Under the pieces are notes generated by a model. It searched no databases. It was given only the letters and a program-made list of their open reading frames with translations, and had not been told where the DNA came from. A program made the translations under genes and the position numbers. A DNA stretch of 64,000 nt from Oscillibacter sp. Lineage in GTDB: Bacteria > Bacillota > Clostridia > Oscillospirales > Oscillospiraceae. Below are positions 41,573 to 51,896 of the stretch, one piece after another; the first letter of the stretch is position 1; each line of letters opens with the position of its first letter. The DNA is taken from NCBI GenBank assembly GCA_017547085.1, contig JAFYQM010000066.1:1-64000 (forward strand), in the 5' to 3' direction.

Positions 41573-42343
41573 TCAGCGCACGTTCTGAATGAAATTGACC
41601 CGCCCGTCATCCCGGGTCATATCAAAGGTGCCTGTCATATTATCCTGAATGGCATCCTGTGCCAGCGCCTCCCGCAGGAAACGCAGCTTGTAGTCAAAAT
41701 CTGCCTCATAGGGGATCGTCACCGTGAAGCGACCTGCGTAATCCATACGGATCACCTCCCGGTCGTCCAGACGGATGCCGTCCAATTGACCGATCATTTC
41801 CATTTCCCGCAGTGACGCGATCAGATCCAGCAGCGCTGTCCGGCGGTCTGTATACTCCGTAGCGAAGGCCATCTGTGTTCCCACAGCGGGGGCCAGCAGC
41901 TGACAGCCGGAGATGGACGCGTAATGCTCCGCCTCATCCACCGCGACCCGATCCACAATTTTGCCAATGGGGCTGATCAGCCAGGTGTAGCCATCCTGCA
42001 CCAAAGAGAGGGGCTCCTCGCACTCCCGCACTTCGATCACGATGGTGGAGGGGAGTTTGCGGTTGATACGGATCTCCTCCACATAAGGCAGTGCCTCGAT
42101 CATACCGCCTGCCACTTCATACTTATTCAGCAGGAACAGATTGTCTTCCAACTGGATGCCGCACACCTCACGGATTTCCTGCTCGGTATACCGCTCCTGA
42201 CCGGATATCTCAATGGTTTTCACCCGGAAAAACAGGGTGATGGCCGCAATAATGGCGCCGCAGATCAGGAACATGGACAGCAGCTTATAGAGGAAGTTAA
42301 AACTTCCCCTCATACGTCGCTTCAAATTTCTGCGTTTTGCCAT
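41573..42343 (-). CDS. divIB: Cell division protein DivIB/FtsQ
   Basis: A 256-residue bitopic divisome protein. Short basic cytosolic N-terminus ([13 protein letters not shown]), one membrane helix (about 17-40), POTRA domain ([17 protein letters not shown] to [10 protein letters not shown], about 42-110) and beta domain (ISPIGKIVD to the C-terminus). Bridges FtsL/FtsB with the septal synthase. SD AAAGGA. Position between murA and ftsZ matches the Firmicutes order. Confidence 0.92.
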   Translation of the reverse strand: MAKRRNLKRRMRGSFNFLYKLLSMFLICGAIIAAITLFFRVKTIEISGQERYTEQEIREVCGIQLEDNLFLLNKYEVAGGMIEALPYVEEIRINRKLPSTIVIEVRECEEPLSLVQDGYTWLISPIGKIVDRVAVDEAEHYASISGCQLLAPAVGTQMAFATEYTDRRTALLDLIASLREMEMIGQLDGIRLDDREVIRMDYAGRFTVTIPYEADFDYKLRFLREALAQDAIQDNMTGTFDMTRDDGRVNFIQNVR

Positions 42344-42365
42344 TCCTTTTCTCCTACTATATTTC

Positions 42366-43616
42366 TTACGTCTTTACAATCTGTGCGCCGAGACACCGTA
42401 GGTCTGCCGCAATGTCCGCGTATCCCCGTTCAATATGTTCGATGCCGGAGACCACTGTCTCCCCTTCTGCGCTCAGGCCTGCCACGCACAGGGCCGCACC
42501 GCCACGCAGGTCAGTACTGCATACCGCCGTGCCGTGAAGCACAGGCGTTCCGGTGACCACCGCCGTGCGGTCGAACACACGGATATCCGCTCCCATGCGG
42601 ACCAGTTCATCCACATGGCGGTAACGGTTGGTAAAAATATTCTCCTCAAATACCGTGGCGCCGCGGCTGCGCAGCATAGCTGCCATCAAAATCGCCTGCG
42701 CATCGGTGGGGAACCCCGGATAAGGAGCCGTGCATACCGGTGCAACGGCTCGTGGCCGCTGCGTACAAATACAGCCGATCCCCGCCGCATCTCCCCGCAC
42801 CGTACAGCCTGCCTCCCGCAGCACAGCGGTCAGCGCGGCCAGGTCTTCTTCCCTCGCACCACGCAGAAAGGTCTCTCCTCCCGCAGACATCACCGCGCAG
42901 AGGTACGTTGCTGCCACAATACGGTCCGGCATGATGCGGTACGTACAGCCGTGCAGCAGACGCTGTCCCACAACGGTGACTGTGGACGTCCCCGCGCCGG
43001 ATACCTGCCCGCCGCAGGCATTCAAAAAGTTCTGTAAATCAACAATTTCCGGTTCGCGGGCGGCATTAACGATGGTCGTAACACCCTCTGCGCCGCAGGC
43101 TGCCAGCATCAGATTCTCCGTGGCACCCACAGACGCGATCCGCAGCGGGATCGTCTGCCCGCACAAGCTTTTCGCCCGACAGCGCAGCGTGCCGCCGGTC
43201 TCCTCGATCTCTGCACCCAACTGCCGCAGGCCCGCCAGATGCAGGTCAATGGGGCGCGGCCCCAGTTCGCAGCCGCCGGGGTAGCTGAACTCTACTTCCC
43301 CGCAGCGGGCCAACACTGCGCCGAAAAAAATCGCAGAAGAGCGCATCTCCCGCATCAACGCATCGGGAATGGTGCATTGAGACAACTCCGCAGCGTCCAC
43401 TTCCAGCGTATCGCCCTGCCACATTGTCCGGCAGCCGAGGGACTGCAAAATCCGGATGGCAGCATCCACATCCCGCAGACGGGGACAGTTTTCTACCCGC
43501 ACCGTTTCACCACTCAGCAGCGTGGCTGCTAAAATGGGCAGCACACTGTTTTTCGCGCCCTGTACTGTCACTTCCCCGGAAAGGGCGCGGCCGCCCTGTA
43601 TCAATAGCTTGCTCAT
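42366..43616 (-). CDS. murA: UDP-N-acetylglucosamine 1-carboxyvinyltransferase
   Basis: First committed step of peptidoglycan synthesis: transfers enolpyruvate from PEP to UDP-GlcNAc. 416 residues. Lys22 in GAKNSVLP and catalytic Cys116 in GGCELGPRPIDLHL (so fosfomycin-sensitive type) are present; EPEIVDLQNFL and DAQAILMAAML are further signatures. SD GGAGGAAAAGGGG. It lies between murG and divIB; a GATGGTT hairpin (43641-43658) in the gap upstream has no T-run. Confidence 0.95.
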   Translation of the reverse strand: MSKLLIQGGRALSGEVTVQGAKNSVLPILAATLLSGETVRVENCPRLRDVDAAIRILQSLGCRTMWQGDTLEVDAAELSQCTIPDALMREMRSSAIFFGAVLARCGEVEFSYPGGCELGPRPIDLHLAGLRQLGAEIEETGGTLRCRAKSLCGQTIPLRIASVGATENLMLAACGAEGVTTIVNAAREPEIVDLQNFLNACGGQVSGAGTSTVTVVGQRLLHGCTYRIMPDRIVAATYLCAVMSAGGETFLRGAREEDLAALTAVLREAGCTVRGDAAGIGCICTQRPRAVAPVCTAPYPGFPTDAQAILMAAMLRSRGATVFEENIFTNRYRHVDELVRMGADIRVFDRTAVVTGTPVLHGTAVCSTDLRGGAALCVAGLSAEGETVVSGIEHIERGYADIAADLRCLGAQIVKT

Positions 43617-43681
43617 ACCCCTTTTCCTCCAGCCATGTAAGATGGTTCACAAACCATCCTATGGAACAGGAGGAACCGGGG

Positions 43682-44818
43682 TTACCCGCAAATTTCCTGA
43701 ATTGTCTGATAAATCCGCTCCGTGGCGTCACGGATGCCCAGAGAGGCCATGGCTGTCTCCATCTCCGCCTGACGCGCAGAGTCATGGAGAATACCGCAGG
43801 CTGCGCGGAACAGTTCCTGTCCGGAACTGTCCTGTTCCAGCAGGACAACAGCCCCGCCTGCCCGCTCCAGCATGCGGGCATTTTTCTCCTGATGATTATT
43901 GGTCACATAGGGAGACGGCACGATCAACGCGGGAACGCCCAGCGCCGTCAGTTCACTGATGGTAGACGCGCCTGCCCGGCAGATCACCAGATCCGCCGCG
44001 CGCATGACGCAGGCCATATCGTAGATATACTCCCGCAGCTGCAAAGCAGGATGCTGCTCCAGCTGGACGTTCTTTTCCCGCAGCAGCTGCTGCAGGACGG
44101 GATAGCCGCTCTTTCCCGCGGCATGGATATGATGGAACGGCTCCTTTTCCGCCTCCAGCGCCATGAAATCCGCCATCTGACGGTTCATACCGGAAGCGCC
44201 TAAAGAGCCCCAGAAAGACACGATCAGGGGACGGCCATCGGCCACGCCCAACTTCTCCTTGGCCTCCGCGCGGGTCAGGGCAAAGAAGTCGCCCCGCACC
44301 GGCGTACCGGTAACGATCACCTTTTCCGGATGCTTATAATGCTGGCGGCAGGCTTCAAAGCCTACCATGATGCGGTCAGCATGAGGTTCCAGCAGCTGCG
44401 TGGTCAGACCCGGCACCATGTTCGATTCATGCACAGTCGTGGGAATGCCCGCCTTTGCCGCCGCCTTCACCACCGGATAGCTGGCATAACCGCCGGTACC
44501 AATGACCACATCGGGACGGAAGTGCCGCAGGATGGCTTTGGCCTCGCCGGGAGCACGCAGCAGATTATACCCAGAGATCAGGTTATGCTTGATCTCCTGC
44601 GGCTTTACCGAGCGGTGGAAGCTGGAGATATGGACGGTTTCAAACGCATAGCCTGCCTTGGGCACCAGATCCTTTTCCAGTCCCCGCTCCGCGCCCACAA
44701 ACAGAAACTCCGTCTCCGGATTCTCTTTCGCGATCCGCTGGGCCAGCGCAATGGCCGGATTGATATGGCCGGCAGTGCCGCCGCAGGTGAAAATCACCCG
44801 ATTGAGTTTGTTTGCCAT
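43682..44818 (-). CDS. murG: Lipid II synthase MurG
   Basis: UDP-GlcNAc:undecaprenyl-pyrophosphoryl-MurNAc-pentapeptide GlcNAc transferase on the inner membrane face, GT-B fold, 378 residues. N-terminal CGGTAGHINPAIALAQ loop, GTGGYASYPVVKAA, HESNMVPG and the C-terminal UDP-GlcNAc site CRAGASTISELTALGVPALIVPSPY are complete. ATG 44818 with AAGGAGG 8 nt upstream; the frame's first in-frame ATG seven codons earlier overlaps the SD. Confidence 0.96.
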   Translation of the reverse strand: MANKLNRVIFTCGGTAGHINPAIALAQRIAKENPETEFLFVGAERGLEKDLVPKAGYAFETVHISSFHRSVKPQEIKHNLISGYNLLRAPGEAKAILRHFRPDVVIGTGGYASYPVVKAAAKAGIPTTVHESNMVPGLTTQLLEPHADRIMVGFEACRQHYKHPEKVIVTGTPVRGDFFALTRAEAKEKLGVADGRPLIVSFWGSLGASGMNRQMADFMALEAEKEPFHHIHAAGKSGYPVLQQLLREKNVQLEQHPALQLREYIYDMACVMRAADLVICRAGASTISELTALGVPALIVPSPYVTNNHQEKNARMLERAGGAVVLLEQDSSGQELFRAACGILHDSARQAEMETAMASLGIRDATERIYQTIQEICG

Positions 44819-44844
44819 ATCACTTACCTCCTTCTTCAAAGGCT

Positions 44845-46107
44845 CTAACCCGCCTTTGTGGGTTTCATTTGTCGGGACACACTTAACACAATGCCCATTT
44901 CCGCCAGCTGCAGCATCAATGCCGTGCCGCCGTAGCTGAAGAACGGCAACGAAATGCCGGTGGTAGGCAGCAGGCCCGTTACCACGCCGATATTCAGGAA
45001 CGTCTGCATGGCAACAAGGCTGGTGACGCCGACTGCCAGCAGGCTTCCGAACCGGTCGCGGGCGTGAAGGGCAATCCAGAAGCCACGCAGGATCAGCGCT
45101 GCAAACAGCAGCATGATGATGGTGGCGCCGATCAGGCCCAATTCTTCACAGACAATGGCGAAAATGAAGTCGTTATGCTCCTCGGGTAAGTACAGGAATT
45201 TCTGTCGCCCCTTGCCAAGGCCTACCCCCAACAGTCCGCCGGATCCGATGGAGATCAGGCTCTGGGAGAGCTGATAGCCGGAGCCCTGCGCGTCTGCCCA
45301 TGGGTCCAGCCAGTAGGTGATACGGGACGTATTATAGCCGATGACGAACAAAATGACATATAGCGCGCCAGCCGCAGCACCGATGGCTGCAAAGACCCAC
45401 GCCCAGTTGATGCCGCCCACCAGCATCAAAATGGCACCCACACCGAGGATCAGAATGGCGCCGGAAAGGTGCGGCTCAAGGGCCACCAGACCTGCCGTCA
45501 CCAGCAGGATGAAGGCGTAGGGGATAATGCCGTAGCGCAGGGTCCGCATACGGTCCTTCTTCTGGGAAATGGTGGAGGAGAAATAGATCACCACCGCCAC
45601 CTTGGCGATCTCCGAAGGCTGGAAGGTGAACAGTTCGCCCACGCCCAGCCAGCGGGTGGCATTGTTTCGGGTGATGCCCACACCGGGCACCAGTACCAGA
45701 ATCAGCAAACCAATGGCAACATACAGCAACAGCCGGGCAATGCCGCGGAAGCGCTGGTAATTGATTTTGCTGATAACGAACATGGCCGCGATGCCCGCCA
45801 CGGCAAAGACACCCTGCCGGATGAAATAATAGAGGGGGTTGTTGTTGGTACCATCCTCGTAATAAGCGGAGGGAAAGCTGGCGGAAAGCAGCATGATGAG
45901 GCCGATGGCCGTCAGCAGCAGCACCAGCAGGCAGAAGGGAAGGTCAATCGGGCCTTTGGCCAGTTCACGGCTCTCCTCCTGCTTTTCCTTGCGGCGGCGG
46001 ATGCGGTCGCGCCGGGCCTGCTCCGCCTCCATCTCCTGACGGCGGCGCTCCTGATAACGCGCCAGCGCCTCCTGCCGGTCATAGGGCCTGCGGCGGTCGA
46101 CTGCCAT
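44845..46107 (-). CDS. ftsW: SEDS peptidoglycan glycosyltransferase FtsW
   Basis: A 420-residue SEDS-family lipid II polymerase acting with a class B PBP. Ten membrane helices, conserved FQPSEIAKVAVVIYFS, ALEPHLSGAILI with the catalytic Asp position region, SQSLISIGSGGLLGVGLGKGRQKFLYLPE, and HNDFIFAIVCEELG and ISLPFFSYGGTAL. An unusually long charged N-terminal tail (about 50 residues, RRRQEMEAEQARRDRIRRRK) precedes the first helix. SpoVE is an alternative name since the cluster also encodes SpoVD; a genome would be needed to choose. Confidence 0.93.
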   Translation of the reverse strand: MAVDRRRPYDRQEALARYQERRRQEMEAEQARRDRIRRRKEKQEESRELAKGPIDLPFCLLVLLLTAIGLIMLLSASFPSAYYEDGTNNNPLYYFIRQGVFAVAGIAAMFVISKINYQRFRGIARLLLYVAIGLLILVLVPGVGITRNNATRWLGVGELFTFQPSEIAKVAVVIYFSSTISQKKDRMRTLRYGIIPYAFILLVTAGLVALEPHLSGAILILGVGAILMLVGGINWAWVFAAIGAAAGALYVILFVIGYNTSRITYWLDPWADAQGSGYQLSQSLISIGSGGLLGVGLGKGRQKFLYLPEEHNDFIFAIVCEELGLIGATIIMLLFAALILRGFWIALHARDRFGSLLAVGVTSLVAMQTFLNIGVVTGLLPTTGISLPFFSYGGTALMLQLAEMGIVLSVSRQMKPTKAG

Positions 46108-46146
46108 GTTCTTCCCTCCTCTCTTCCGAACGGTTTTACTTACAAT

Positions 46147-47133
46147 TTAATAACGAGCCATGACGCCCCACAGGGCCAGTGCGCAGCACACCAGCGTGAT
46201 GGCAGAGAACACCGTGACCAGCTTGTTTTCGCTCCAGCCGCACAGCTCAAAATGATGGTGCAGCGGAGACATCTTAAAGAGGCGCTTGCCGTGAGTCAGC
46301 TTAAAATAAGCGACCTGCAGAATGACAGAACCTGTTTCCGCAATGTAAATGATACCCACGGGGATCAGAATCAGGGGCATATCCATGGCAAAGCCCAGCG
46401 CTGCCACAGCGCCGCCCAGAAAGAGGCTGCCGGTATCGCCCATGAAGCACTTGGCGGGGTGGCAGTTATACACAAAGAACGCCAGCAGGCCTCCGGTCAG
46501 TGCCGCGGGGAACAGGCCAAGTGTTGTCATACGCCACAGGGAGGCCGTCACGGTGAAGAATACCATGACCACGATGGTAACGCCGGTGGCAAGGCCGTCC
46601 ACGCCGTCCGTCAGATTCACGGCATTGACGCAGCCCACGATGACAAAGGCGGCGAACACCAGATACAGAATCCAGTTCACGGTAAAGGACACGTTGAAGA
46701 AGGGCACATACAGCGTGTTGGTCAGCATGCCCTCATAGCGCATCAGACTGAGGAACAGTACCGCCGCAGCCAGCTGCAGCAGGAACTTCTGCTTGGCAGT
46801 CAGGCCCTCATTTTGATGCTGGCGCACCTTACGGTAGTCATCCACAAAGCCGATCAGTCCGAAAATCAAAGCAAACAGATACACATACAGATGGGCAAAC
46901 TCCCCCTGCAGCATCTGATTCCAGCCCAATACGAACACCGTGATGCCGGTGCCGATGATGAACATGATGCCGCCCATGGTCGGCGTGCCCGCCTTGCCGG
47001 CGTGCCACTTAGGGCCGTCCTCCCGGATCTCCTGTCCTGCCTTCAGCTTGCGCAGCTCCGCCAGCACAAATCGGCCCAGCACAAGGGTCAGCAGGAAGCT
47101 GGCAACCAGCGCCACCAATGATGTCATTTCCAT
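46147..47133 (-). CDS. mraY: Phospho-N-acetylmuramoyl-pentapeptide transferase
   Basis: Makes lipid I from UDP-MurNAc-pentapeptide and undecaprenyl phosphate; integral membrane, 328 residues, ten helices. Signatures: GFVDDYRK (Mg/catalytic Asp pair), NAVNLTDGVDGLA, FMGDTGSLFLGG and the HHH motif in MSPLHHHFE. SD GGAAAGG. It directly follows murE; murF, normally between them, is missing. Confidence 0.96.
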   Translation of the reverse strand: MEMTSLVALVASFLLTLVLGRFVLAELRKLKAGQEIREDGPKWHAGKAGTPTMGGIMFIIGTGITVFVLGWNQMLQGEFAHLYVYLFALIFGLIGFVDDYRKVRQHQNEGLTAKQKFLLQLAAAVLFLSLMRYEGMLTNTLYVPFFNVSFTVNWILYLVFAAFVIVGCVNAVNLTDGVDGLATGVTIVVMVFFTVTASLWRMTTLGLFPAALTGGLLAFFVYNCHPAKCFMGDTGSLFLGGAVAALGFAMDMPLILIPVGIIYIAETGSVILQVAYFKLTHGKRLFKMSPLHHHFELCGWSENKLVTVFSAITLVCCALALWGVMARY

Positions 47134-47153
47134 AACGTTTCCTTTCCCGTCTT

Positions 47154-48593
47154 TCAGTCTCTCAGGTATGCGGCCACGATCTCACGCTCATCCATGTGAT
47201 GCTTCACATGGTTGATCTCCTGATAGGTTTCGTGGCCCTTGCCACACAGAACGATCACATCGCCTGCGGCTGCATGATCCATTGCCCAATGGATCGCCTC
47301 CACGCGGTCCTCAATGACCACGTAGGGTGTGGTACTGCCCTCCATACCGGGCAGAATGTCCGCAATGATATCCGCAGGCTGCTCCGTGCGGGGGTTATCC
47401 GTGGTGACCACCACAAAATCCGCGATCTCCGCGGCAATCGCTCCCATCTTGGGACGCTTGGTACGGTCGCGGTCACCACCGCAGCCAAACAGGGCGATGG
47501 TACGGCCCTTGGCAAATCCCTTGACGCTGCTGAGCACATTTTCAAGCCCATCAGGGCTGTGGGCATAGTCAATGAGAACGGTATAGTCCTTACCCGGGGT
47601 GGGCACCACTTCTACACGGCCCTTGACCTGAGCCACGCGTGCCAGAGCCTCGGCACTTTTTCCCAAAGAAATCCCCAGTGCCTGCGCCGCCAGCAGCACA
47701 TCCAATGTATTATACACCATGAACCCGCCGGGAATATTCACCCGTACAGGGACACGCTCCGTATCCGTCACGGCAGTAAACGCAATGTGGTCCGCTGCCA
47801 GTTCTGCCGTTTCTGCCCGCAGATCAGCCTTGTTCTTCACACCGTAGAACCGCTTTTCGCAAGTAGCCTCCGCCAACAGGCGGTCCGTCCACGGATCATC
47901 CGCATTGCAAACACCCACAGCACAATTCCGGAACAAAATCGCCTTGGCGTCGCAGTATTCCTTCATGGTGTGGTGGAAATCCAGATGATCCTGCGTCAGG
48001 TTGGTGAAGATGCCGACGGCATACTTCACGCCGTACACACGGTCCAAGCACAGGGCATGAGAGGAGGTCTCCATCACCACATGGGTGCAGCCCGCATCCC
48101 GCATCTGGGCAAAGAGGCGCTGCACCTCGAAGGATTCCGGCGTGGTACGCTCCGTAGGAATGACCTCGTCGCCGATCATATTCTGATTCGTGCCGATGAG
48201 GCCCACCTTGGCTCCGGTCTGCTCCAGCACAAATTTCAGCAGATAGGTGGAGGAAGTCTTGCCGTTGGTGCCGGTGACAGCCACCATGGTCATCTCCTCT
48301 GCGGGGTGGCCAAACCAGTTGGCGCCCACCACCGCCAGTGCGCGGCGGGAATCCGCCACCTGCACATAGGGCACATCGCCCCCGGGGATCTTTTCACACA
48401 GCACCGCTGCCGCACCCGCAGCTATCGCCTTGGGAATAAACGTGTGTCCGTCCACGGCAAAGCCGGTCATGGCAACAAACAAATCCCCCGGACGGGTGGC
48501 GCGGGAATCATAGCTGACAGCAGAAATCTCCATCTCCAGATCCGCCGTGGCGGAGAGAACCGGGAGTCCCTGCAGCAAGTCTTTTAATTTCAT
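47154..48593 (-). CDS. murE: UDP-MurNAc-L-Ala-D-Glu:meso-diaminopimelate ligase
   Basis: Mur ligase adding the third residue of the stem peptide, 479 residues. ATP loop VTGTNGKTSSTYLLK, ETSSHAL, the carbamylated-Lys region and C-terminal TTDNPRTEQP. The DNPR sequence is the mark of the meso-DAP-specific form. ATG 48593 with GGGG-rich SD; an extension of the open frame has none. It lies 114 nt after spoVD with no terminator between them, so co-transcribed. Confidence 0.95.
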   Translation of the reverse strand: MKLKDLLQGLPVLSATADLEMEISAVSYDSRATRPGDLFVAMTGFAVDGHTFIPKAIAAGAAAVLCEKIPGGDVPYVQVADSRRALAVVGANWFGHPAEEMTMVAVTGTNGKTSSTYLLKFVLEQTGAKVGLIGTNQNMIGDEVIPTERTTPESFEVQRLFAQMRDAGCTHVVMETSSHALCLDRVYGVKYAVGIFTNLTQDHLDFHHTMKEYCDAKAILFRNCAVGVCNADDPWTDRLLAEATCEKRFYGVKNKADLRAETAELAADHIAFTAVTDTERVPVRVNIPGGFMVYNTLDVLLAAQALGISLGKSAEALARVAQVKGRVEVVPTPGKDYTVLIDYAHSPDGLENVLSSVKGFAKGRTIALFGCGGDRDRTKRPKMGAIAAEIADFVVVTTDNPRTEQPADIIADILPGMEGSTTPYVVIEDRVEAIHWAMDHAAAGDVIVLCGKGHETYQEINHVKHHMDEREIVAAYLRD

Positions 48594-48707
48594 CTTTTGT
48601 GCCCCTTTCTCGTAAATCCAACGCATAAGAAACCATGGTTATTATAGGCAGATGAAAACGCAATGTATACGGAAGAAAGTGCTTGAAACCATGCAAAATC
48701 TGCTGCA

Positions 48708-51152
48708 TCAGTCGGTAACCGAGCGGTCGCCGAACTGGACGGTGACCACCTGTCCGGCAGCGAGCTGGGTGCCCTCCGGTTCCTCCTGCGCAATGGCATG
48801 GACGTTGCCGGATTCTGTCGTCGTAATGCCGGCGATACGCATGATGAGGCCCGCGTCTGCCAGAGCCTTGTTGGCCTGTTCTGCAGTCAGGCCCACTACA
48901 TTAGGCACCGTGCACAAATCCTTGGGTGCTTTTTCGCCCATATACAGCACGATGGTGGCGCTGTTGGGAACAATGGCGCCGCCTGCCGGTGTCTGGTCGG
49001 TAACGGTTTCACCTGTTCCCACCGTACGGAAGGCAAAGCCCGCCTTTTCCATTTTCGCCTTGGCCTGTTCCAGCGTCAGACCGATCACATTGGGAACAGC
49101 CGCATCCATGTTGGCAAGTTCTTCCAACGTATAATCCGGCTCAATGCCGAGATACGGCAGAATATCTGCCATAATGCTGCTGGCCGTAGGGGCCACATAG
49201 TTGCCGCCGGAAACGTAGATGCCGGTATCACGGCTGGGAGTATCCATGGTGAGCAGCATGATGTACTGCGGTTCATCTGCAGGTGCAAAGCACATGAAGG
49301 AAACCACAACATCTCCCTTGGGATTGGAATCCGTACGGGTTCCTGTCTTATCGGCTGTGCCGGTTTTGCCGCCGATGCGGTAGCCGGCTACCTGACCGTT
49401 TTTGCCGGTGCCCTTTGCCACCACATACTCCAGACACTCTCGCACGATCTTGGAGGTCTCTTCGCTGACCACCTGCCGTACAGGGGTTGTATCGTGCTGC
49501 TGAATGATATTGCCATTGTCATCCAATACCTGCTCCACCACATAGGGCGTATACAGATAGCCGCCGTTGATACAGGCAGCCTGCGCCCGAATCAAACCCA
49601 GTGGGGTGACGTTAAAAGTCTGGCCAAAAGAATAGGAGGCCAGAGAAACCACGTTGGAATTGAAGGTCTTTTCATCCGAGAAAATGCCGCCCACTTCGCC
49701 GATCATATCCACGCCGGTCTCATCCATGAGGCCGAAGGACTTCAGGTACTGGTAATAAGTCTTGGTACCCACCTTCATACCGATGTCGATAAAAGCCGGG
49801 TTGCAGGAATTTCCCACCGCCACTTCCAGCGCCTGCACACCATGGCCGGCCTTCTTGGAGCAATAGATGGGTTTTCCCCAGCCGGGAACCATCACGGAAC
49901 CGTGACAGTTGAAGGTAGTATTGGTGGTAATAACACCTTCTTCCAGTCCTGCTGCCAACGTAATGGGTTTAAACGTAGAGCCGGGTTCATAGGTAGAGTC
50001 GATGCACTTATTGCGCCACTGGGACTGGACTACACCGGTCATCGCCGCACTGATGGCCGCCTGATACTCCTCCTCTGTAGCGTAGGAGCTTTTCTTTGCC
50101 TCCACAGCAGCCAGCGCCGTCTCCAGCTTGGTCTGCAGCGTCTGATCGATGACTGTGCCATACTGGTTGGGATCGTAGTTGGGATAGGATGCCATGGCCA
50201 CGATAGCGCCGGTATTGACATCCATAATGATGCCGGTAGCACCGTTCTTGGCACCGAACTTTTGCACCATGCTCTCAATGCCCTTCTCCAGATAGGACTG
50301 GACATTCACATCAATGGTCAGCACCAGATTACTACCGTTTTCCGCATCGTAATACTGCTCATACTGGTACAGCAGATCGGTGCCGGCGGCATTTTTGGCT
50401 GTGACCGTCAGTCCGGCGGTGCCTTCCAGCTGGGAGTTATACATAGACTCGAGCCCCACGCCGCCCACATTGTCGGCATTGACAAAGCCGATCACATTGG
50501 CAGCAAGGCTGCTGTACGGATAATAGCGCTTGGAGTCCGGCTGAATGAACACGCCCTGCAGTTTTTTCCGCTGGTCTTTCGGAATCTCATAGCCGTCCGG
50601 ATCAATTTCGCCGTTGATGAAACGGCGCACCTCGTCCGCCATCTCCCGCTCGGTCTTCTTTCGGACTTCGATGTACTGGCTGTTTGTCTTTTCCATCCAG
50701 CCCTCGATCTTAGCCTGATCTACTTCCAGAATGCGGCTGAGGCCACGGGCAATATAGAGCTGATCCCGCACTACAGGCGGAGTATACGTCTCGCCCTTTT
50801 CTTCCGCCCGCTCACGGGCCTCTTCAATGTCCTTTTCCTGCTTTTTCACATAAGCGGCAATTTCCTTCGGGGAGATGAAAATTGTCTCTGCCGTGGCGGA
50901 AATGGCCATGGCAAGGCCGTTGCTGTCATAAATCGTGCCGCGGGAGGCCGTGACCACAGCCTTGCGGGTCTGCTGGCTCACTGCCTTTTCCTGCATGGCT
51001 TCATACTGATTGATCTGCAGGTCATACAGCTTGAAAAAAAGCACGACAAAAGTGCACACGCCAAGCAGGATCATCATCAGCATAGTACGTCTGCGAATGA
51101 CCTGATTTGCCCGGCGGGCGGCATTACTTTTTCTCTGAGGGCTTACTGCCAT
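48708..51152 (-). CDS. spoVD: Class B penicillin-binding protein with two PASTA domains (SpoVD/FtsI-type)
   Basis: An 814-residue transpeptidase. Short basic N-terminus and one membrane helix (about 24-42), PBP dimerisation domain, then the transpeptidase with Ser392-x-x-Lys395 (GSTFKP), Ser449-Cys-Asn and Lys596-Thr-Gly. Two C-terminal PASTA modules start at about residues 683 (VPNVIGLTLEQA) and 748 (VPNVVGLTAEQA). Only one class B PBP gene is in the cluster, so it may serve both vegetative septation and spore cortex; SpoVD and PBP2x are both possible names. All active-site residues are intact. Confidence 0.9.
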   Translation of the reverse strand: MAVSPQRKSNAARRANQVIRRRTMLMMILLGVCTFVVLFFKLYDLQINQYEAMQEKAVSQQTRKAVVTASRGTIYDSNGLAMAISATAETIFISPKEIAAYVKKQEKDIEEARERAEEKGETYTPPVVRDQLYIARGLSRILEVDQAKIEGWMEKTNSQYIEVRKKTEREMADEVRRFINGEIDPDGYEIPKDQRKKLQGVFIQPDSKRYYPYSSLAANVIGFVNADNVGGVGLESMYNSQLEGTAGLTVTAKNAAGTDLLYQYEQYYDAENGSNLVLTIDVNVQSYLEKGIESMVQKFGAKNGATGIIMDVNTGAIVAMASYPNYDPNQYGTVIDQTLQTKLETALAAVEAKKSSYATEEEYQAAISAAMTGVVQSQWRNKCIDSTYEPGSTFKPITLAAGLEEGVITTNTTFNCHGSVMVPGWGKPIYCSKKAGHGVQALEVAVGNSCNPAFIDIGMKVGTKTYYQYLKSFGLMDETGVDMIGEVGGIFSDEKTFNSNVVSLASYSFGQTFNVTPLGLIRAQAACINGGYLYTPYVVEQVLDDNGNIIQQHDTTPVRQVVSEETSKIVRECLEYVVAKGTGKNGQVAGYRIGGKTGTADKTGTRTDSNPKGDVVVSFMCFAPADEPQYIMLLTMDTPSRDTGIYVSGGNYVAPTASSIMADILPYLGIEPDYTLEELANMDAAVPNVIGLTLEQAKAKMEKAGFAFRTVGTGETVTDQTPAGGAIVPNSATIVLYMGEKAPKDLCTVPNVVGLTAEQANKALADAGLIMRIAGITTTESGNVHAIAQEEPEGTQLAAGQVVTVQFGDRSVTD

Positions 51153-51287
51153 GCTGGTATTCCTCCTGAAACATAGGGCAAATGCGATCGAATACGGTCA
51201 CGCGCCGCGATGCAGCAGCGCATGAGAACAGGGAGCGAGAAGCTAACTTCTCACTCCCCGCTGTGCCAGTTCCATATAATGCGGCGG

Positions 51288-51857
51288 TCACTTGAAATAT
51301 TCCACCACTGCCAGCGCATTGTGGTGCAGGCTGGTCAGTACGCCGGAGAGGACGCTGGGGTCCTCCTTCTGATAGACCACGGCGCTGTCTCCCACCGAGA
51401 GGTCAATGTAGCAGATCTGACTGTTGCCCGGCTTGACCATACCGGCGGCCTCCGCCGCTTCCTGCACGGTAGCCAGATCGAACATCTGCTCATACTGGGC
51501 GGTAAGGCGAACCTGTTCCGTTTCCAGTACTTCCAGCCGGTTCTGCAGCGCTACCGTATCGGCGGAGAGCATGGTCAGCTGGATGTAATTCATCAACACC
51601 AAAATGGTCATGGCCATGACCACAACAAAGCCAACGGCGGTCAACGGGGACAGATGCTGGCGCTCCCGCACCTGCACCTTTGCCTTTTCAGCCGTACGGA
51701 TCTTCGGCGTTTCAACAACTGTTTCACGGCGGCGGGGGAGTTCACCGGCATGTTCCAGTTCCCGCTCACGAATCGCCCAATCCAGATCATGGGCCAAGCT
51801 GCCATCTACCATGCCCTGCTTACGGCGGTAACGCAGGTCCTGTGCCGCAGATGCCAT
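51288..51857 (-). CDS. ftsL: FtsL-like cell division protein
   Basis: A 189-residue bitopic protein: cytosolic N-terminal part (1-72, charged), one membrane helix (about 73-95), then a coiled-coil segment (LQNRLEVLETEQVRLTAQYEQMFDL) and a short C-terminal part. The place between rsmH and spoVD, and the topology, identify it as FtsL, whose sequence is poorly conserved. The spacer to spoVD contains an imperfect hairpin (about 51227-51260) without a T-run. Confidence 0.8.
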   Translation of the reverse strand: MASAAQDLRYRRKQGMVDGSLAHDLDWAIRERELEHAGELPRRRETVVETPKIRTAEKAKVQVRERQHLSPLTAVGFVVVMAMTILVLMNYIQLTMLSADTVALQNRLEVLETEQVRLTAQYEQMFDLATVQEAAEAAGMVKPGNSQICYIDLSVGDSAVVYQKEDPSVLSGVLTSLHHNALAVVEYFK

Positions 51858-51896
51858 ATTCCCCCTCCTTCTTTCCTTCGTAAAAGCAATCCGGTG

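Noticed and set aside
45469..47121. 550-codon plus-strand frame opposite ftsW and mraY
   Set aside because: Spans two real genes on the other strand; low-complexity His/Gln-rich product; no SD.
48798..51176. 792-codon open frame on the plus strand opposite spoVD
   Set aside because: Exactly antisense to a complete PBP gene, no SD or promoter, composition rich in His, Gly and Arg as expected for the complement of GC-rich coding DNA.
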